A stretch of 64,000 nt of DNA from Rhizobium mayense (lineage in GTDB: Bacteria; Pseudomonadota; Alphaproteobacteria; Rhizobiales; Rhizobiaceae): the NCBI RefSeq assembly GCF_030272705.1, contig NZ_JARFYM010000009.1, positions 111,900-175,899 of the forward strand, given 5' to 3'. The notes below the pieces were generated by a model. The model was not told the DNA's origin. It did no database searches and was given only the letters and a program-made list of their open reading frames with translations. Made by a program: the position numbers and the translations under genes. Below are positions 55,320 to 64,000 of this stretch, one piece after another; positions within the stretch are counted from its first letter, which is position 1, and each line of letters begins with the position of its first letter.

Positions 55320-57545
55320 TTATTCGTAAAGCCGCTTTACGGTGGCGATGCAATCGAGCTCTTTCAGCTGCACGAGGAGCTGATTGAGCTGGCGCAGATC
55401 CCAGACTTCGACATCCAGCGCCATCTCCGTAAAGTCGGCGGCAACACGCACCGTGTTGAGAACGCGGATGTTGACGTCGATGTCGGCAACCGTCTGCGCG
55501 ACTTTGGCAAGCGTGCCGGGCTCATTCAGCGCATTGATCAGGATACGGGCGGAGAAGCGGGACTTATTGGCCTCATCGAGATCCCACCGCACGTCGATCC
55601 ATCGCTCCGGCTGGTCGTCGAAACGCTGCAGTGCCGGTGACTGGATCGGATAGATGGTGATGCCCCTGGCCTTTTCCATGATACCGACGATACGGTCCCC
55701 GGGTACGGCACCGGTCGGAGCGAAATGTACTTCGACATCCGCCGCCAAGCCGCGGATCGGCGGGGCATCGCCCCCTTCGACACTGGCAGCGAGATCGGTC
55801 TTGTTCTTGCCGGGGATCTTGAAGATCATGCCTGCGACGCTGCGGACATTGAACCAGCCTTCGTCACCGGCGGGCTTGACCGTGACACGTTCGTCCTGAT
55901 GATCGGGATAGACCGCGCGCAATACATCGAGCGACGACATCTCTCCTCGCCCGACAGCGGCGATCGCATCCTCGACATCCTTCTGGCCGAGACGGTGCAG
56001 CGCCGGCTTCAGCGCCTCGCGCGAAAAGACCTTGCCGGCGCGCTCGAAGGTGCGCTCCAGGATACGGTGGCCGAGGCCAGCATATTGTTTGCGGATGGCG
56101 AGCCGCGTGGCGCGGCGAATGGCGGCGCGCGCCTTGCCGGTCACGACGATCTCTTCCCAGGCGGCCGGCGGCACCTGCACGCCGGAGCGGATGATCTCAA
56201 CTTCGTCGCCATTGGTCAGACGCGTCACCAGCGGCATGATGCGGCCGTTGATCTTGGCGCCGACCGTGGTGTCGCCGATATTGGTGTGAACGGCGTAAGC
56301 AAAATCGATCGGCGTGGCACCGCGCGGCAGCGCGATCAGCTTGCCCTTCGGCGTGAAGCAGAAGACCTGATCCTGGAATAGTTCCAGCTTGGTGTGCTCG
56401 AGGAATTCTTCGGGGCTGTCGCCCTCGGCGAGCGCCTCAATGGTATGGCGCAGCCAGGAATAGGCATTGCTTTCGCGCGACAGCAGCTCGCCATCGCCGT
56501 TGTTGTTGGTGCCGTCCTTATAGAGCGTGTGGGCGGCGATGCCGAACTCGGCGATTTCATGCATGCGCTTGGTGCGGATCTGCAGCTCGATACGCTGGCT
56601 GGACGGACCGACGATGGTAGTGTGCAGCGAGCGGTAATCGTTCTGCTTCGGCGTCGAAATATAGTCCTTGAACCGGCCAGGCACGACACGCCAGCGGGTA
56701 TGCACAATGCCGAGCGCGCGATAGCAGGAGGGAACGTCGTCGACCAGGAGGCGGAAACCATAGACATCGGAGAGCTGCTCAAAGGAAAGCGACTTCGACT
56801 GCATCTTGCGGAAAACCGAATAAGGCTTCTTCTGCCTGCCCTTGACCATGGCGTTGGCCAGGCCATTGGCGACCAGCAGGTCACGCAGTTCAGTCTCGAT
56901 CTTCTTTACCAGTCCTTCATTGCGACGCGACAGCTCTTCGAGGCGCTTGGTAACTGTATCATGCGCCTCGGGATTGATGTGGCGGAAGGACAGCTCCTCC
57001 AGCTCCTCGCGCATGTCCTGCATGCCCATGCGGCCGGCAAGCGGCGCATAGATTTCCATCGTCTCCTCGGAAATGCGGGCGCGCTTCTCGGGCGACATAT
57101 GGTCGAGCGTACGCATATTGTGCAGGCGGTCGGCCAGTTTGACCAGGAGCACGCGGACGTCGTCGGAAATGGCGAGTAGCAGCTTGCGCAGATTCTCCGC
57201 CTGCTTCGCCTTCTTGGTGACGAGATCGAGCTTCTTGATCTTGGTGAGCCCCTCCACCAGGCGACCGATATCCTCGCCGAACAACTCGTCGATTTCGGCG
57301 CGCGTCGCAGTGGTGTCTTCGATCGTGTCATGCAGGAGAGCGACGGCGATCGTCGATTCATCCAGACGCATGTCGGTCAGGATGGCAGCAACTTCGAGGG
57401 GATGGGAAATATAGGGATCGCCGCTGGCACGCTTCTGCTGCCCATGCTTTTGCATCGCATAAACATAGGCCTTATTGAGAAGTGCTTCATTGGCATCGGG
57501 CTTGTATTTCTGCACACGCTCGACAAGCTCGTATTGCCGCATCAT
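55320..57545 (-). CDS. rsh: bifunctional (p)ppGpp synthetase/hydrolase Rsh
   Basis: A 741-residue stringent-response enzyme. The HD hydrolase domain is intact (SHPLEVAAILTDMRLDESTIAVALLHDTIEDTTAT; NMRTLDHMSPEKRARISEETMEIYAPLAGRMG). The synthetase has RFKDYISTPKQNDYRSLHTTIVG. A TGS domain (VFCFTPKGKLIALPRGATPIDFAYAVHT) and a C-terminal ACT domain (RILINALNEPGTLAKVAQTVADIDVNI) follow. Both activities are therefore expected, as for the single Rsh of Rhizobiales. ATG 57545 follows GGGAG with good spacing (or ATG 57542). Confidence 0.97.
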   Translation of the reverse strand: MMRQYELVERVQKYKPDANEALLNKAYVYAMQKHGQQKRASGDPYISHPLEVAAILTDMRLDESTIAVALLHDTIEDTTATRAEIDELFGEDIGRLVEGLTKIKKLDLVTKKAKQAENLRKLLLAISDDVRVLLVKLADRLHNMRTLDHMSPEKRARISEETMEIYAPLAGRMGMQDMREELEELSFRHINPEAHDTVTKRLEELSRRNEGLVKKIETELRDLLVANGLANAMVKGRQKKPYSVFRKMQSKSLSFEQLSDVYGFRLLVDDVPSCYRALGIVHTRWRVVPGRFKDYISTPKQNDYRSLHTTIVGPSSQRIELQIRTKRMHEIAEFGIAAHTLYKDGTNNNGDGELLSRESNAYSWLRHTIEALAEGDSPEEFLEHTKLELFQDQVFCFTPKGKLIALPRGATPIDFAYAVHTNIGDTTVGAKINGRIMPLVTRLTNGDEVEIIRSGVQVPPAAWEEIVVTGKARAAIRRATRLAIRKQYAGLGHRILERTFERAGKVFSREALKPALHRLGQKDVEDAIAAVGRGEMSSLDVLRAVYPDHQDERVTVKPAGDEGWFNVRSVAGMIFKIPGKNKTDLAASVEGGDAPPIRGLAADVEVHFAPTGAVPGDRIVGIMEKARGITIYPIQSPALQRFDDQPERWIDVRWDLDEANKSRFSARILINALNEPGTLAKVAQTVADIDVNIRVLNTVRVAADFTEMALDVEVWDLRQLNQLLVQLKELDCIATVKRLYE

Positions 57546-57562
57546 TCCCAAGCTACTCCCGC

Positions 57563-57595
57563 AAAATAAAAGCGCGCCAGTCCTACGACCGGCGC
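57563..57595 (-). terminator. terminator-like hairpin between rpoZ and rsh
   Basis: On the minus strand, a 9-bp stem with one mismatch (57587-57595 with 57574-57582), CTAC-side loop of 4, followed by GCTTTTATTTTG. It lies only about 18 bases before the rsh start. Confidence 0.65.
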
Positions 57596-57647
57596 ACGCA
57601 TCACTTTATCATCATATCGCGCTTGGTTAGAGCATCAAGCTCAACGA

Positions 57648-58052
57648 TCAGTAATCGTCGCTTTTTTCCGGCGGAACAAGGCCTTCGATGCCGGCGAGAA
57701 GCTCTTCTTCCGACATCTGGTCGAAGGTGACGGCTTCCGGCAGATCTTCTTCTTCCTCGCCCGAAGCCGAAGCGGCGGCGCCGGCAGCCAGGAGGCTTGC
57801 CGGATCGGGCTCGGGCTCGTCGACTTCGACGTGCTTCTGCAGCGAGTGGATCAGGTCTTCCTTCAGATCATCGGGAGACAGCGTCTCATCGGCGATTTCG
57901 CGCAACGCAACGACCGGGTTCTTGTCGTTGTCGCGGTCGATGGTGATCGACGAACCCTGCGAAATCAGGCGGGCACGGTGACTGGCGAGGAGCACCAGCT
58001 CGAACCGGTTTTCTACTTTATCAATGCAATCTTCTACTGTGACACGGGCCAT
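57648..58052 (-). CDS. rpoZ: RNA polymerase omega subunit
   Basis: A 134-residue omega. [68 protein letters not shown] is the conserved core. An acidic tail ([37 protein letters not shown]) makes it longer than the E. coli protein, usual for Alphaproteobacteria. AGGA is upstream. rpoZ next to rsh is a near-universal order; omega with ppGpp forms one of the ppGpp binding sites on polymerase. Confidence 0.97.
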   Translation of the reverse strand: MARVTVEDCIDKVENRFELVLLASHRARLISQGSSITIDRDNDKNPVVALREIADETLSPDDLKEDLIHSLQKHVEVDEPEPDPASLLAAGAAASASGEEEEDLPEAVTFDQMSEEELLAGIEGLVPPEKSDDY

Positions 58053-58362
58053 TGCCTGTCCTTTGCGGTCGTGATGTCTTCATCATGTCTCGGAGTAGCA
58101 CGCGGATACAAGCAAACGATGGCAAATTCAAGTTTTTCCTGCTTCAGGGCTGCCAATCCCCATACAATGCGCTAAAATTCATTAGACAAGTTGCGCATTC
58201 AACTATTGGTTGCTTGGAATATCGCGAATCGTGCCCTAAATCTCGTTTATATGAATAATTCATAAAGTAATGCGGATTATTCTTGAGCGTCATACAAGAC
58301 ATTGTTTTGACTGCATTTTGAGTAAAAGTAATTGCGTTATGGTAACAATGGATATGTAAGCG
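58053..58362. other. divergent intergenic region rpoZ / NYN gene
   Basis: About 310 bases, AT-rich in the right half. It should hold both divergent promoters. A TTGACT box at 58306-58311 is a candidate -35 for the NYN gene, but its matching -10 is poor. No gene was recognised here. Confidence 0.4.
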
Positions 58363-58947
58363 ATGTTCGATCCACGCGAAAAAATTGCACTTTTTATTGA
58401 CGGCGCCAATCTTTACGCCGCTTCAAAAAGCCTCGGTTTTGATATCGATTATCGTAAGCTGCTCAAGGCCTTTCAGAAGCGCGGATATCTGCTGCGAGCC
58501 TATTATTACACGGCACTTATCGAGGATCAGGAATATTCTTCGATCCGCCCGCTGATCGATTGGCTAGACTATAATGGCTATAAGGTCATCACCAAGCCGG
58601 CGAAGGAATTCACCGACTCCATGGGCCGCCGCAAGATCAAGGGCAACATGGATATCGAGCTGGCGATCGATGCCATGGAGCAGTCGGAAACTGTCGACCA
58701 TCTTGTGATCTTCTCCGGCGACGGCGATTTCACCACGCTGGTGGAAGCGCTGCAGCGCCGTGGCCGCAAGGTGTCCGTCATCTCCACCATGGCGACCCAA
58801 CCGCCGATGATCGCGGATGACCTGCGCCGCCAGGCTGATCACTTTATCGACCTGGTGTCGCTGAAAGCCGAAATCGGCCGCGACCCCTCCGAGCGCCCAC
58901 AGCGTCCCGTCGAAGCGACCCCCGCCGCTGCGGATGTCGAAGAGTAA
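58363..58947 (+). CDS. NYN-domain (LabA/DUF88) protein
   Basis: A 194-residue PIN-like nuclease-fold protein. The acidic active-site residues are in ALFIDGANLYAASKSLGFDIDYRKLL (first Asp), NMDIELAIDAM and LVIFSGDGDFTTLVEALQRRGRKVSVIST (the GDGDF motif). It is of the LabA/DUF88 group, thought to act on RNA. The C-terminus is charged and low-complexity (ERPQRPVEATPAAADVEE). It is divergent from rpoZ and convergent with smpB. The RNA substrate is unknown. Confidence 0.92.
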   Translation: MFDPREKIALFIDGANLYAASKSLGFDIDYRKLLKAFQKRGYLLRAYYYTALIEDQEYSSIRPLIDWLDYNGYKVITKPAKEFTDSMGRRKIKGNMDIELAIDAMEQSETVDHLVIFSGDGDFTTLVEALQRRGRKVSVISTMATQPPMIADDLRRQADHFIDLVSLKAEIGRDPSERPQRPVEATPAAADVEE

Positions 58948-59016
58948 TCTGGGACCTGCGAAAGCGTTCCGTATTTGCCGTGACCACAGGCCCTTTGCTT
59001 TGGCTCAGGGTGGTTG

Positions 59017-59496
59017 TCACCCATTATCCTTCAAAAGCCGGCTCCTCTGCCGGTTCCAGTCGCGTTCCTTCTCGGATTCGCGCTTGTCATGAATCTTCTT
59101 GCCTTTAGCGAGCGCCAGTTCCAGCTTGGCGCGGCCGCTGTCGTTGAAATAGATCTTCAGCGGGATCAGCGTCATGCCTTCGCGGTTTACGGCGGAGCGC
59201 AACCGGCCGATCTCGCGACCTGAGAGCAACAGTTTACGGCGACGGCGCGGCTCGTGATTGAAACGGTTCGCCTGCAGATATTCCGGCAGATAGGAATTGA
59301 TCAGCCAAATCTCCCCGTCCTCGTCGGAGGCATAAGATTCGGCGATATTGGCCTTGCCCTCGCGCAGCGATTTGACCTCCGTGCCTTTCAGCACGAGCCC
59401 CGCCTCATAGGTATCGATGATCTCGTAGTTGAAGCGCGCCTTGCGGTTTTCCGCGACGATCTTCTTCACCACGCGTTGGCTGCCTTTGGGTGCCAT
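59017..59496 (-). CDS. smpB: SsrA-binding protein SmpB
   Basis: A 159-residue tmRNA cofactor for rescue of stalled ribosomes. [55 protein letters not shown] is diagnostic, as are the [12 protein letters not shown] block ([12 protein letters not shown]) and [35 protein letters not shown]. The basic tail completes it. ATG 59496 is chosen because upstream residues lack homology. It lies downstream of dapA on the same strand. Confidence 0.97.
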   Translation of the reverse strand: MAPKGSQRVVKKIVAENRKARFNYEIIDTYEAGLVLKGTEVKSLREGKANIAESYASDEDGEIWLINSYLPEYLQANRFNHEPRRRRKLLLSGREIGRLRSAVNREGMTLIPLKIYFNDSGRAKLELALAKGKKIHDKRESEKERDWNRQRSRLLKDNG

Positions 59497-59634
59497 GGTT
59501 CTTCTTCTTTTTCGTGCGTCAATTCCGGCAGCGGCCAACGGCGCGCCAAGATGTCATACCTTAAATAAGCGAGACCGCCCTCCTTGTGAAGAGAGCGGCC
59601 CCGACAGAAGATTCGTGAGTGCCTTTGCGTGCGG

Positions 59635-60519
59635 TCAGTTCACGACGCCGGCGTGGCGCATGGCTGCGTCGATTGCCGCTTCGGTGCTCGGCTCCAGCGT
59701 CGAAAGCAGCGGCGAGCGCACATTGCGGCTCATGCGGCCAAGACGGGAAAGGCCGTACTTCGCGCCACAGAGACCTGGTTCCAGGAAGATTGCCTTATGC
59801 AGCGGCATCAGGCGGTCCTGATAATCCAGGGCCTTGGCATAGTCGCCGGCAAGCGTCGCCGCCTGAAATTCGGCACAGAGACGCGGCGCGACATTGGCCG
59901 TCACCGAGATGCAGCCGACACCGCCATGGGCATTGAAGCCAAGCGCCGTCGCATCCTCGCCGGAAAGCTGGCGAAAGTCGCGGCCGCAGGTGATGCGCTG
60001 TTCGGAAACGCGTTCGATCTTGCCCGTCGCATCCTTGACGCCGACGATATTTGCATGCGCCTTGGCCAGCGCTCCCATCGTCTCCGGCGTCATGTCGACG
60101 ACCGAGCGGCCTGGGATATTGTAGATATAGATGGGCAGCTTCACCGCTTCGGCGATGGCCGAAAAATGGGCGTAAAGCCCCTTCTGCGTCGGCTTGTTGT
60201 AATACGGCGTGACGACCAGAACCGCGTTGGCGCCGACCTTCTCGGCATGCTGGGCCAGCTCGATCGCCTCGCGGGTATTGTTGGAGCCGGCGCCGGCCAT
60301 GACCGGAACGCGCTTGCCCGCCACTTCGATGCAAAGCTCGACAACCCGCTTGTGCTCGTCATGCGACAGGGTCGGAGACTCACCCGTCGTGCCGACGGGA
60401 ACAAGCCCGCTGCTGCCCTCTTTTATCTGCCACTCGACGTGGGAAGCGAAGGACGCTTCATCCACCTTGCCGGCGTCTGTGAAGGGCGTAACGAGTGCGG
60501 GAATGGACCCCTGGAACAT
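59635..60519 (-). CDS. dapA: 4-hydroxy-tetrahydrodipicolinate synthase
   Basis: A 294-residue class I aldolase condensing pyruvate with aspartate semialdehyde for lysine and peptidoglycan synthesis. [56 protein letters not shown] is the start with [19 protein letters not shown] carries the active-site tyrosine region, [11 protein letters not shown] and the lysine in [14 protein letters not shown] the Schiff base. AGGAG precedes the start. It is followed by smpB after 138 bases on the same strand, an order common in Rhizobiales. Confidence 0.97.
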   Translation of the reverse strand: MFQGSIPALVTPFTDAGKVDEASFASHVEWQIKEGSSGLVPVGTTGESPTLSHDEHKRVVELCIEVAGKRVPVMAGAGSNNTREAIELAQHAEKVGANAVLVVTPYYNKPTQKGLYAHFSAIAEAVKLPIYIYNIPGRSVVDMTPETMGALAKAHANIVGVKDATGKIERVSEQRITCGRDFRQLSGEDATALGFNAHGGVGCISVTANVAPRLCAEFQAATLAGDYAKALDYQDRLMPLHKAIFLEPGLCGAKYGLSRLGRMSRNVRSPLLSTLEPSTEAAIDAAMRHAGVVN

Positions 60520-60737
60520 GCAAGTCTCCTCGCGGCGCCGCTTTCATGCTTCAGCCGCAATCCATGGTTATGAATCCGCGCACCATAAAGCGCTCACTTG
60601 ACGGCGACAAGCGCGCTTTCGATGGTAAAGGGCAGTTTCCGATATCATAATTGATTGAAATTCGGGCCAACGCTAAGGTTTCGTTAATATAAAATTCGGC
60701 AAATGGAGGGGGCCTGTTTTTTGTTGTGAGTAGCCGG

Positions 60738-62792
60738 ATGAAAAGACCTATCGTGATCTTGGCCGCTATGGGCGTGGCGGTCGCCTGGGGCACGTTTGCC
60801 TCGCAGCTTCCCGGCAACCATGTATCGACGCCAGAGACGACCGATGTGGCAATGACCATGCCGGATCCGCTGAGCACCGGGTCTATACCGCGCGGTTCCG
60901 CAATCGCGCCCGTCAACGGTGACCTTAAAGCCGGCCTTGACGCTCTCTCCAACAAGAACCCGATGCAAGCGCTCGCCATTCGCAACAGCATGGGCCAGGA
61001 GACGCTCGACCGTCATATTCTGACCTGGGCGATCGCGACCTCGGGCCAGCCTGGCGTTCCTTCCGGCGAAATCGCCGCGGCAGCGCGCGAACTCGCCGGC
61101 TGGCCCGGCCTCACCAGTCTGCGTGGCAATTCCGAACGTGCGCTTTACGCTGAAAACCCGCCGGCTGATCAAGTGCTTGCCGCCTTCGGCAACACACAGC
61201 CGGAAACGCCGGAAGGCGCGGTCATCCTGTCACGTGCGCTGGTTTCGCGCGGTGGTTCGGCGCAAGCCGCCAAGCTCATCCGCAAGGTGTGGCGCAATGA
61301 GGCGCTGGACAAGTCATTCGAAGACAAGATCCTTGCCGAATTCTCCAGTCTGCTGTCGCCGGCCGATCACAAGGCGCGCATGGACTATCTGCTCTACCGC
61401 GGACGCACCGCGCAGGCCAAGCGTTTCGGCGACCTAGGAAGGGCGCAGTCGCTCTACAAGGCTTGGGCAGCGGTCAACAATCATGCGGCCAATGCCGGAA
61501 CGCTGCTTGCAAACATGGATCCGCAGTGGCGAAACGATCCCGCCTATCTTTTCATGCGGATCGAGAACCTGCGCCGTCAGGACAAATATGACGATGCCGC
61601 CAATCTCCTGATGCAGATGCCGCGCGACCGCGGCGCGCTCGTCGATGCCAGCCAATGGTGGGATGAGCAGCGTATCGTCAGCCGCGGCCTGGTGGATCAA
61701 GGTGAATTCAAGACTGCCTATCGCGTCGTCGACGCCAACGTCGCGGATAATCCGCAGGATGTCGGTGAGGCAGAATTCCACGCCGGTTGGTATGCACTGC
61801 GTGGGCTGCAGGACGGTGCGACGGCTGCAGCGCATTTCCGCAAGATCCTGCAGGTATCGAACGGCCCGATCTCGCAATCGCGGGCATGGTACTGGCTCGG
61901 ACGCTCCGCAGAAGCCGGTGGTCCCGGAAAGGCTGCGGATTTCTACGTCAAAGCCGCCTCTTACCCGGCCACGTTCTATGGCCAGCTCGCCGCAGAAAAA
62001 CTGGGCCGGCGGACGCTGAACGTCACCTACCCCTCACCAACGACCGAAGATCGACAGCGCTTCCAGTCCCGCGAAGCCGTTCAGGCCATCGCGCACCTCG
62101 AAGCGGCGGGCCATGGCTGGCGGGCTGACGCCCTTTACCGGGCACTGGCGAAACAATTGCAAAGCCCCGGCGAGATCGCCATGTTGGCAGCGGGGGCTGA
62201 ACGCTCCGGCAATCATCAGCTTTCTCTTCAGGTCGGCAAGATCGCCTATGGCCGCGGTGTCGATGTCGCAGCACTTGCCTTCCCGATCGGCGTCATTCCG
62301 GACAATGCCAATATCTCCGGCTCCGGCAAGGCGCTCGCCTATGCCATCGCGCGGCAGGAAAGCGCCTTCAACCCGGCAGCAGTTTCCTCCGCCAATGCGC
62401 GCGGCCTGCTGCAGCTTCTGCCGAAGACCGCCAAGGCGGTCGCCGGCCGTCATGGCATGGCCTATTCGGCAGACAAGCTGACGCAGGATGCCGGCTACAA
62501 CGCCACACTCGGCTCCCATTATCTCGGCGAACAGATCGATGCTTTCGGCGGCTCCTACATTCTGACCTTCATTGCCTACAATGCCGGCCCGAACAAGGTT
62601 CCGGAGTGGATCAACCGCTACGGCGACCCGCGCGGCAAATCGATCGACGATGTCGTTGACTGGATCGAGCGTATCCCCTTCCCCGAAACGCGCAACTATG
62701 TTCAGCGCGTCATGGAAAATTATCAGGTCTACAAGACCCGCCTCGGCCAGAAGACCGACATCGAGCACGATCTGATTTATGGACGCAGCTGA
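60738..62792 (+). CDS. soluble lytic transglycosylase
   Basis: A 684-residue Slt-type murein lytic transglycosylase. An N-terminal signal-like segment (MKRPIVILAAMGVAVAWGTFASQLPG) directs export. A long helical superhelix domain (about 60-480) resembles TPR/Slt rings. The catalytic domain has ALAYAIARQESAFNPAAVSSANARGLLQLLPKTAKAVA with the acid Glu, and GSHYLGEQIDAFGGSYILTFIAYNAGPNKVPEWINRYGDPR. It cleaves glycan strands to 1,6-anhydro ends. The ATG at 60738 fits a signal peptide; GTG 60726 is a possible alternative. Confidence 0.94.
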   Translation: MKRPIVILAAMGVAVAWGTFASQLPGNHVSTPETTDVAMTMPDPLSTGSIPRGSAIAPVNGDLKAGLDALSNKNPMQALAIRNSMGQETLDRHILTWAIATSGQPGVPSGEIAAAARELAGWPGLTSLRGNSERALYAENPPADQVLAAFGNTQPETPEGAVILSRALVSRGGSAQAAKLIRKVWRNEALDKSFEDKILAEFSSLLSPADHKARMDYLLYRGRTAQAKRFGDLGRAQSLYKAWAAVNNHAANAGTLLANMDPQWRNDPAYLFMRIENLRRQDKYDDAANLLMQMPRDRGALVDASQWWDEQRIVSRGLVDQGEFKTAYRVVDANVADNPQDVGEAEFHAGWYALRGLQDGATAAAHFRKILQVSNGPISQSRAWYWLGRSAEAGGPGKAADFYVKAASYPATFYGQLAAEKLGRRTLNVTYPSPTTEDRQRFQSREAVQAIAHLEAAGHGWRADALYRALAKQLQSPGEIAMLAAGAERSGNHQLSLQVGKIAYGRGVDVAALAFPIGVIPDNANISGSGKALAYAIARQESAFNPAAVSSANARGLLQLLPKTAKAVAGRHGMAYSADKLTQDAGYNATLGSHYLGEQIDAFGGSYILTFIAYNAGPNKVPEWINRYGDPRGKSIDDVVDWIERIPFPETRNYVQRVMENYQVYKTRLGQKTDIEHDLIYGRS

Positions 62793-62842
62793 CCTCTGCG
62801 TCGGCAAGTCTGGTTGTTAGAGACGCTGAAATGGCGTTACAT

Positions 62843-62871
62843 CCCTCGTGAAAGGCTATTCACCACGAGGG
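62843..62871 (+). promoter_or_regulatory. SD-masking hairpin before the alpha/beta hydrolase
   Basis: An 8-bp perfect stem (CCCTCGTG 62843-62850, CACGAGGG 62864-62871) with a 13-base loop. Its right arm contains the ribosome site GAGGGG (62867-62872), 6 bases before ATG 62879. Confidence 0.6.
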
Positions 62872-62878
62872 GTTATCG

Positions 62879-63772
62879 ATGAAGAGTGACGATGAAAGCG
62901 GCTTTATTGTCAGAACGATCTCGGCACCGGACGGGCTAAAGCTCTATGCACGCGATTACGGAGGCAGCGATTCGCCGACCACAAGCCTGCCGCCGATCGT
63001 TTGCCTGCCGGGACTGACGCGTAATTCTCGCGATTTTCACGATTTAGCGCTGTTTTTGTCGCGGGATCCGGTGGTATCGCACAGGGTGATTACTCTCGAT
63101 TCTCGCGGGCGTGGTTTGTCGGCCTGGGACGACGACAAGAGCCACTATAACCTTGCGGTCGAGGCTCAGGACGTGCTCGCAACATGCGCCGCGCTCGATA
63201 TTCCAAAAGCCTGCTTCATCGGTACGTCGCGCGGTGGTCTTGTCCTGCATCTGCTGGCGGCGAACCAACCCGATATTCTGAAGGCAGTCATTCTCAACGA
63301 CATAGGTCCCGTTCTGGAAAAGGAAGGGCTTGCTGATATCCGCGACTATCTGAACCGCGGCAGGAAGCCGGCCGATTGGAACGAGGCCGTCGACATTTTG
63401 CGGGAAAATCGCGGTCGCGGCTTCACGGTGCTTACGGACGACGATTGGCGCGACATGGCGCGGGCGATCTACACTGTCACTGATGGAAAAGTCGTCGCGG
63501 ATTTCGATCCGGCTATTGCCGCGCAGCTGCGGTCGCTCGATCTTGAAGCGCCGATCCCGGATCTCTGGCCGCAGTTCGAGGCATTTCAGAACATCCCGTT
63601 AATGGTGATTCGCGGCGAGAATTCGAAACTGCTGACGACGGCTACTGTCGAGGAGATGGCGAAGCGGCATCTGGGCATGACGGCAAAGATTGCCGTCGGG
63701 CAAGGACATGCTCCTGTCCTGCACCTGGGGGATATTCCGGCCGCAATCCAGCATTTCCTTGCGACGATTTGA
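62879..63772 (+). CDS. alpha/beta hydrolase
   Basis: A 297-residue hydrolase fold protein. The oxyanion region is PPIVCLPGLTRNSRDFHDL, the nucleophile elbow is CFIGTSRGGLVLHLLA (G-x-S-x-G), and the acid and histidine lie in PLMVIRGENSKLL and VGQGHAPVLHLGDIP. The lid is helical (ADIRDYLNRGRKPADWNEAVDIL). The substrate is unknown; the family includes esterases and C-C hydrolases. The start is set by GAGGGG within the upstream hairpin. Confidence 0.92.
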   Translation: MKSDDESGFIVRTISAPDGLKLYARDYGGSDSPTTSLPPIVCLPGLTRNSRDFHDLALFLSRDPVVSHRVITLDSRGRGLSAWDDDKSHYNLAVEAQDVLATCAALDIPKACFIGTSRGGLVLHLLAANQPDILKAVILNDIGPVLEKEGLADIRDYLNRGRKPADWNEAVDILRENRGRGFTVLTDDDWRDMARAIYTVTDGKVVADFDPAIAAQLRSLDLEAPIPDLWPQFEAFQNIPLMVIRGENSKLLTTATVEEMAKRHLGMTAKIAVGQGHAPVLHLGDIPAAIQHFLATI

Positions 63773-63801
63773 ATTGAAGACATCGTTGGAAAGCGCTGCG
63801 C

Positions 63802-63835
63802 AAAAGAGAAAAGGCCCGGTTGGGAAAACCGGGCC
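63802..63835 (-). terminator. terminator of the porin gene
   Basis: On the minus strand: a 9-bp perfect stem GGCCCGGTT/AACCGGGCC (63827-63835 with 63813-63821), loop of 5, then TTTTCTCTTTTG. It is best placed to end the porin transcript, and may also serve the hydrolase. Confidence 0.8.
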
Positions 63836-63901
63836 AGTCCTTTTCTGATCGGAGGTCAGATCAGAGTATAAGTCATGTCCAATTCGATTCGGTGAACCGA
63901 A

Positions 63902-64000
63902 TTAGAAGCTGCGCTGGAAGCGGAGGATACCAGCCCACTGATCCTGGTTCACAGAATCGAAGTTGGTGTAGGTAACTTCCGGCTCGACGAGGAGGTTCTT
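63902..64000 (-). CDS. outer-membrane porin, RopA-like (3' end only)
   Basis: The last 32 codons of a porin running off the right edge of the window. The C-terminus LLVEPEVTYTNFDSV, NQDQWAGILRFQRSF ends in a C-terminal phenylalanine, the signal read by the BAM machinery, and alternates hydrophobic and polar residues as a closing beta strand. The match to rhizobial porins of the RopA/Porin_2 family is strong by pattern. The start and pore domain lie outside the window. Confidence 0.85.
   Translation of the reverse strand, partial: KNLLVEPEVTYTNFDSVNQDQWAGILRFQRSF

Overview
The window is a contiguous piece of alphaproteobacterial chromosome, most likely from a Rhizobium species or a close relative. 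Three things point there: the porin tail at the right edge (a RopA-like C-terminus ending in FQRSF), two copies of a rhizobial RIME-like intergenic repeat, and the gene order (rpsF-rpsR-rplI-dnaB-alr-radA-cvpA-purF on the left; dapA-smpB, rpoZ-rsh-DUF2062-acpS-lepB-rnc-era-recO on the right). The species assignment is inference. I see no rRNA, tRNA, CRISPR array, prophage or intact insertion sequence.

Layout. 1-3.3 kb: an SRPBCC protein, a class III nucleotide cyclase and an exported ClpP-like/SH3 protein in a more AT-rich patch. 3.3-6.1 kb: ribosomal block rpsF-rpsR-(DUF2232)-rplI behind a long leader. 6.1-9.3 kb: a MarR-controlled MFS/HlyD efflux cassette, reading opposite to the housekeeping block. 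9.6-19.4 kb: dnaB, alr, LysE-type exporter, radA, cvpA-purF, an SDR and cysS. 19.5-24.9 kb: two tandem GFA proteins plus proline iminopeptidase, cimA, rarD and a LOG-type phosphoribohydrolase. 25-32 kb: a large LysM envelope protein, an Atm1-like ABC exporter, an acid phosphatase and the phosphatidylethanolamine pair psd-pssA, then a 46-residue small gene. 32.3-37.8 kb: SRAP, YnfA, NUDIX, small exported proteins and a tightly coupled ygfZ-HD-phosphatase operon. 37.8-39.7 kb: two EF-hand proteins flanking a periplasmic Cu/Zn superoxide dismutase. 40-48.5 kb: a DUF2339 membrane protein, HD and MOSC proteins, a zinc-ribbon/cyclase/ATPase/TPR protein and a peroxiredoxin. 48.6-60.5 kb: recO, a response regulator, a Crp/Fnr regulator, era-rnc-lepB, acpS, DUF2062, DUF3563, rsh, rpoZ, a NYN nuclease, smpB and dapA. 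60.7-64 kb: a lytic transglycosylase, an alpha/beta hydrolase and the end of a porin gene.

Most of the window is core metabolism and information processing. The least explained signals are: the two EF-hand genes, which share a promoter architecture (a TTAA-N6/7-TTAA inverted repeat at fixed distance from matching -35/-10 boxes) and a common C-terminal tail; a RIME-like repeat that fills the whole rnc-era gap; a terminator-like hairpin between rpoZ and rsh; and an SD-masking hairpin before the final hydrolase gene. I did not find a clear multi-gene defence or biosynthetic system. The EF-hand pair is the best candidate for something undescribed.
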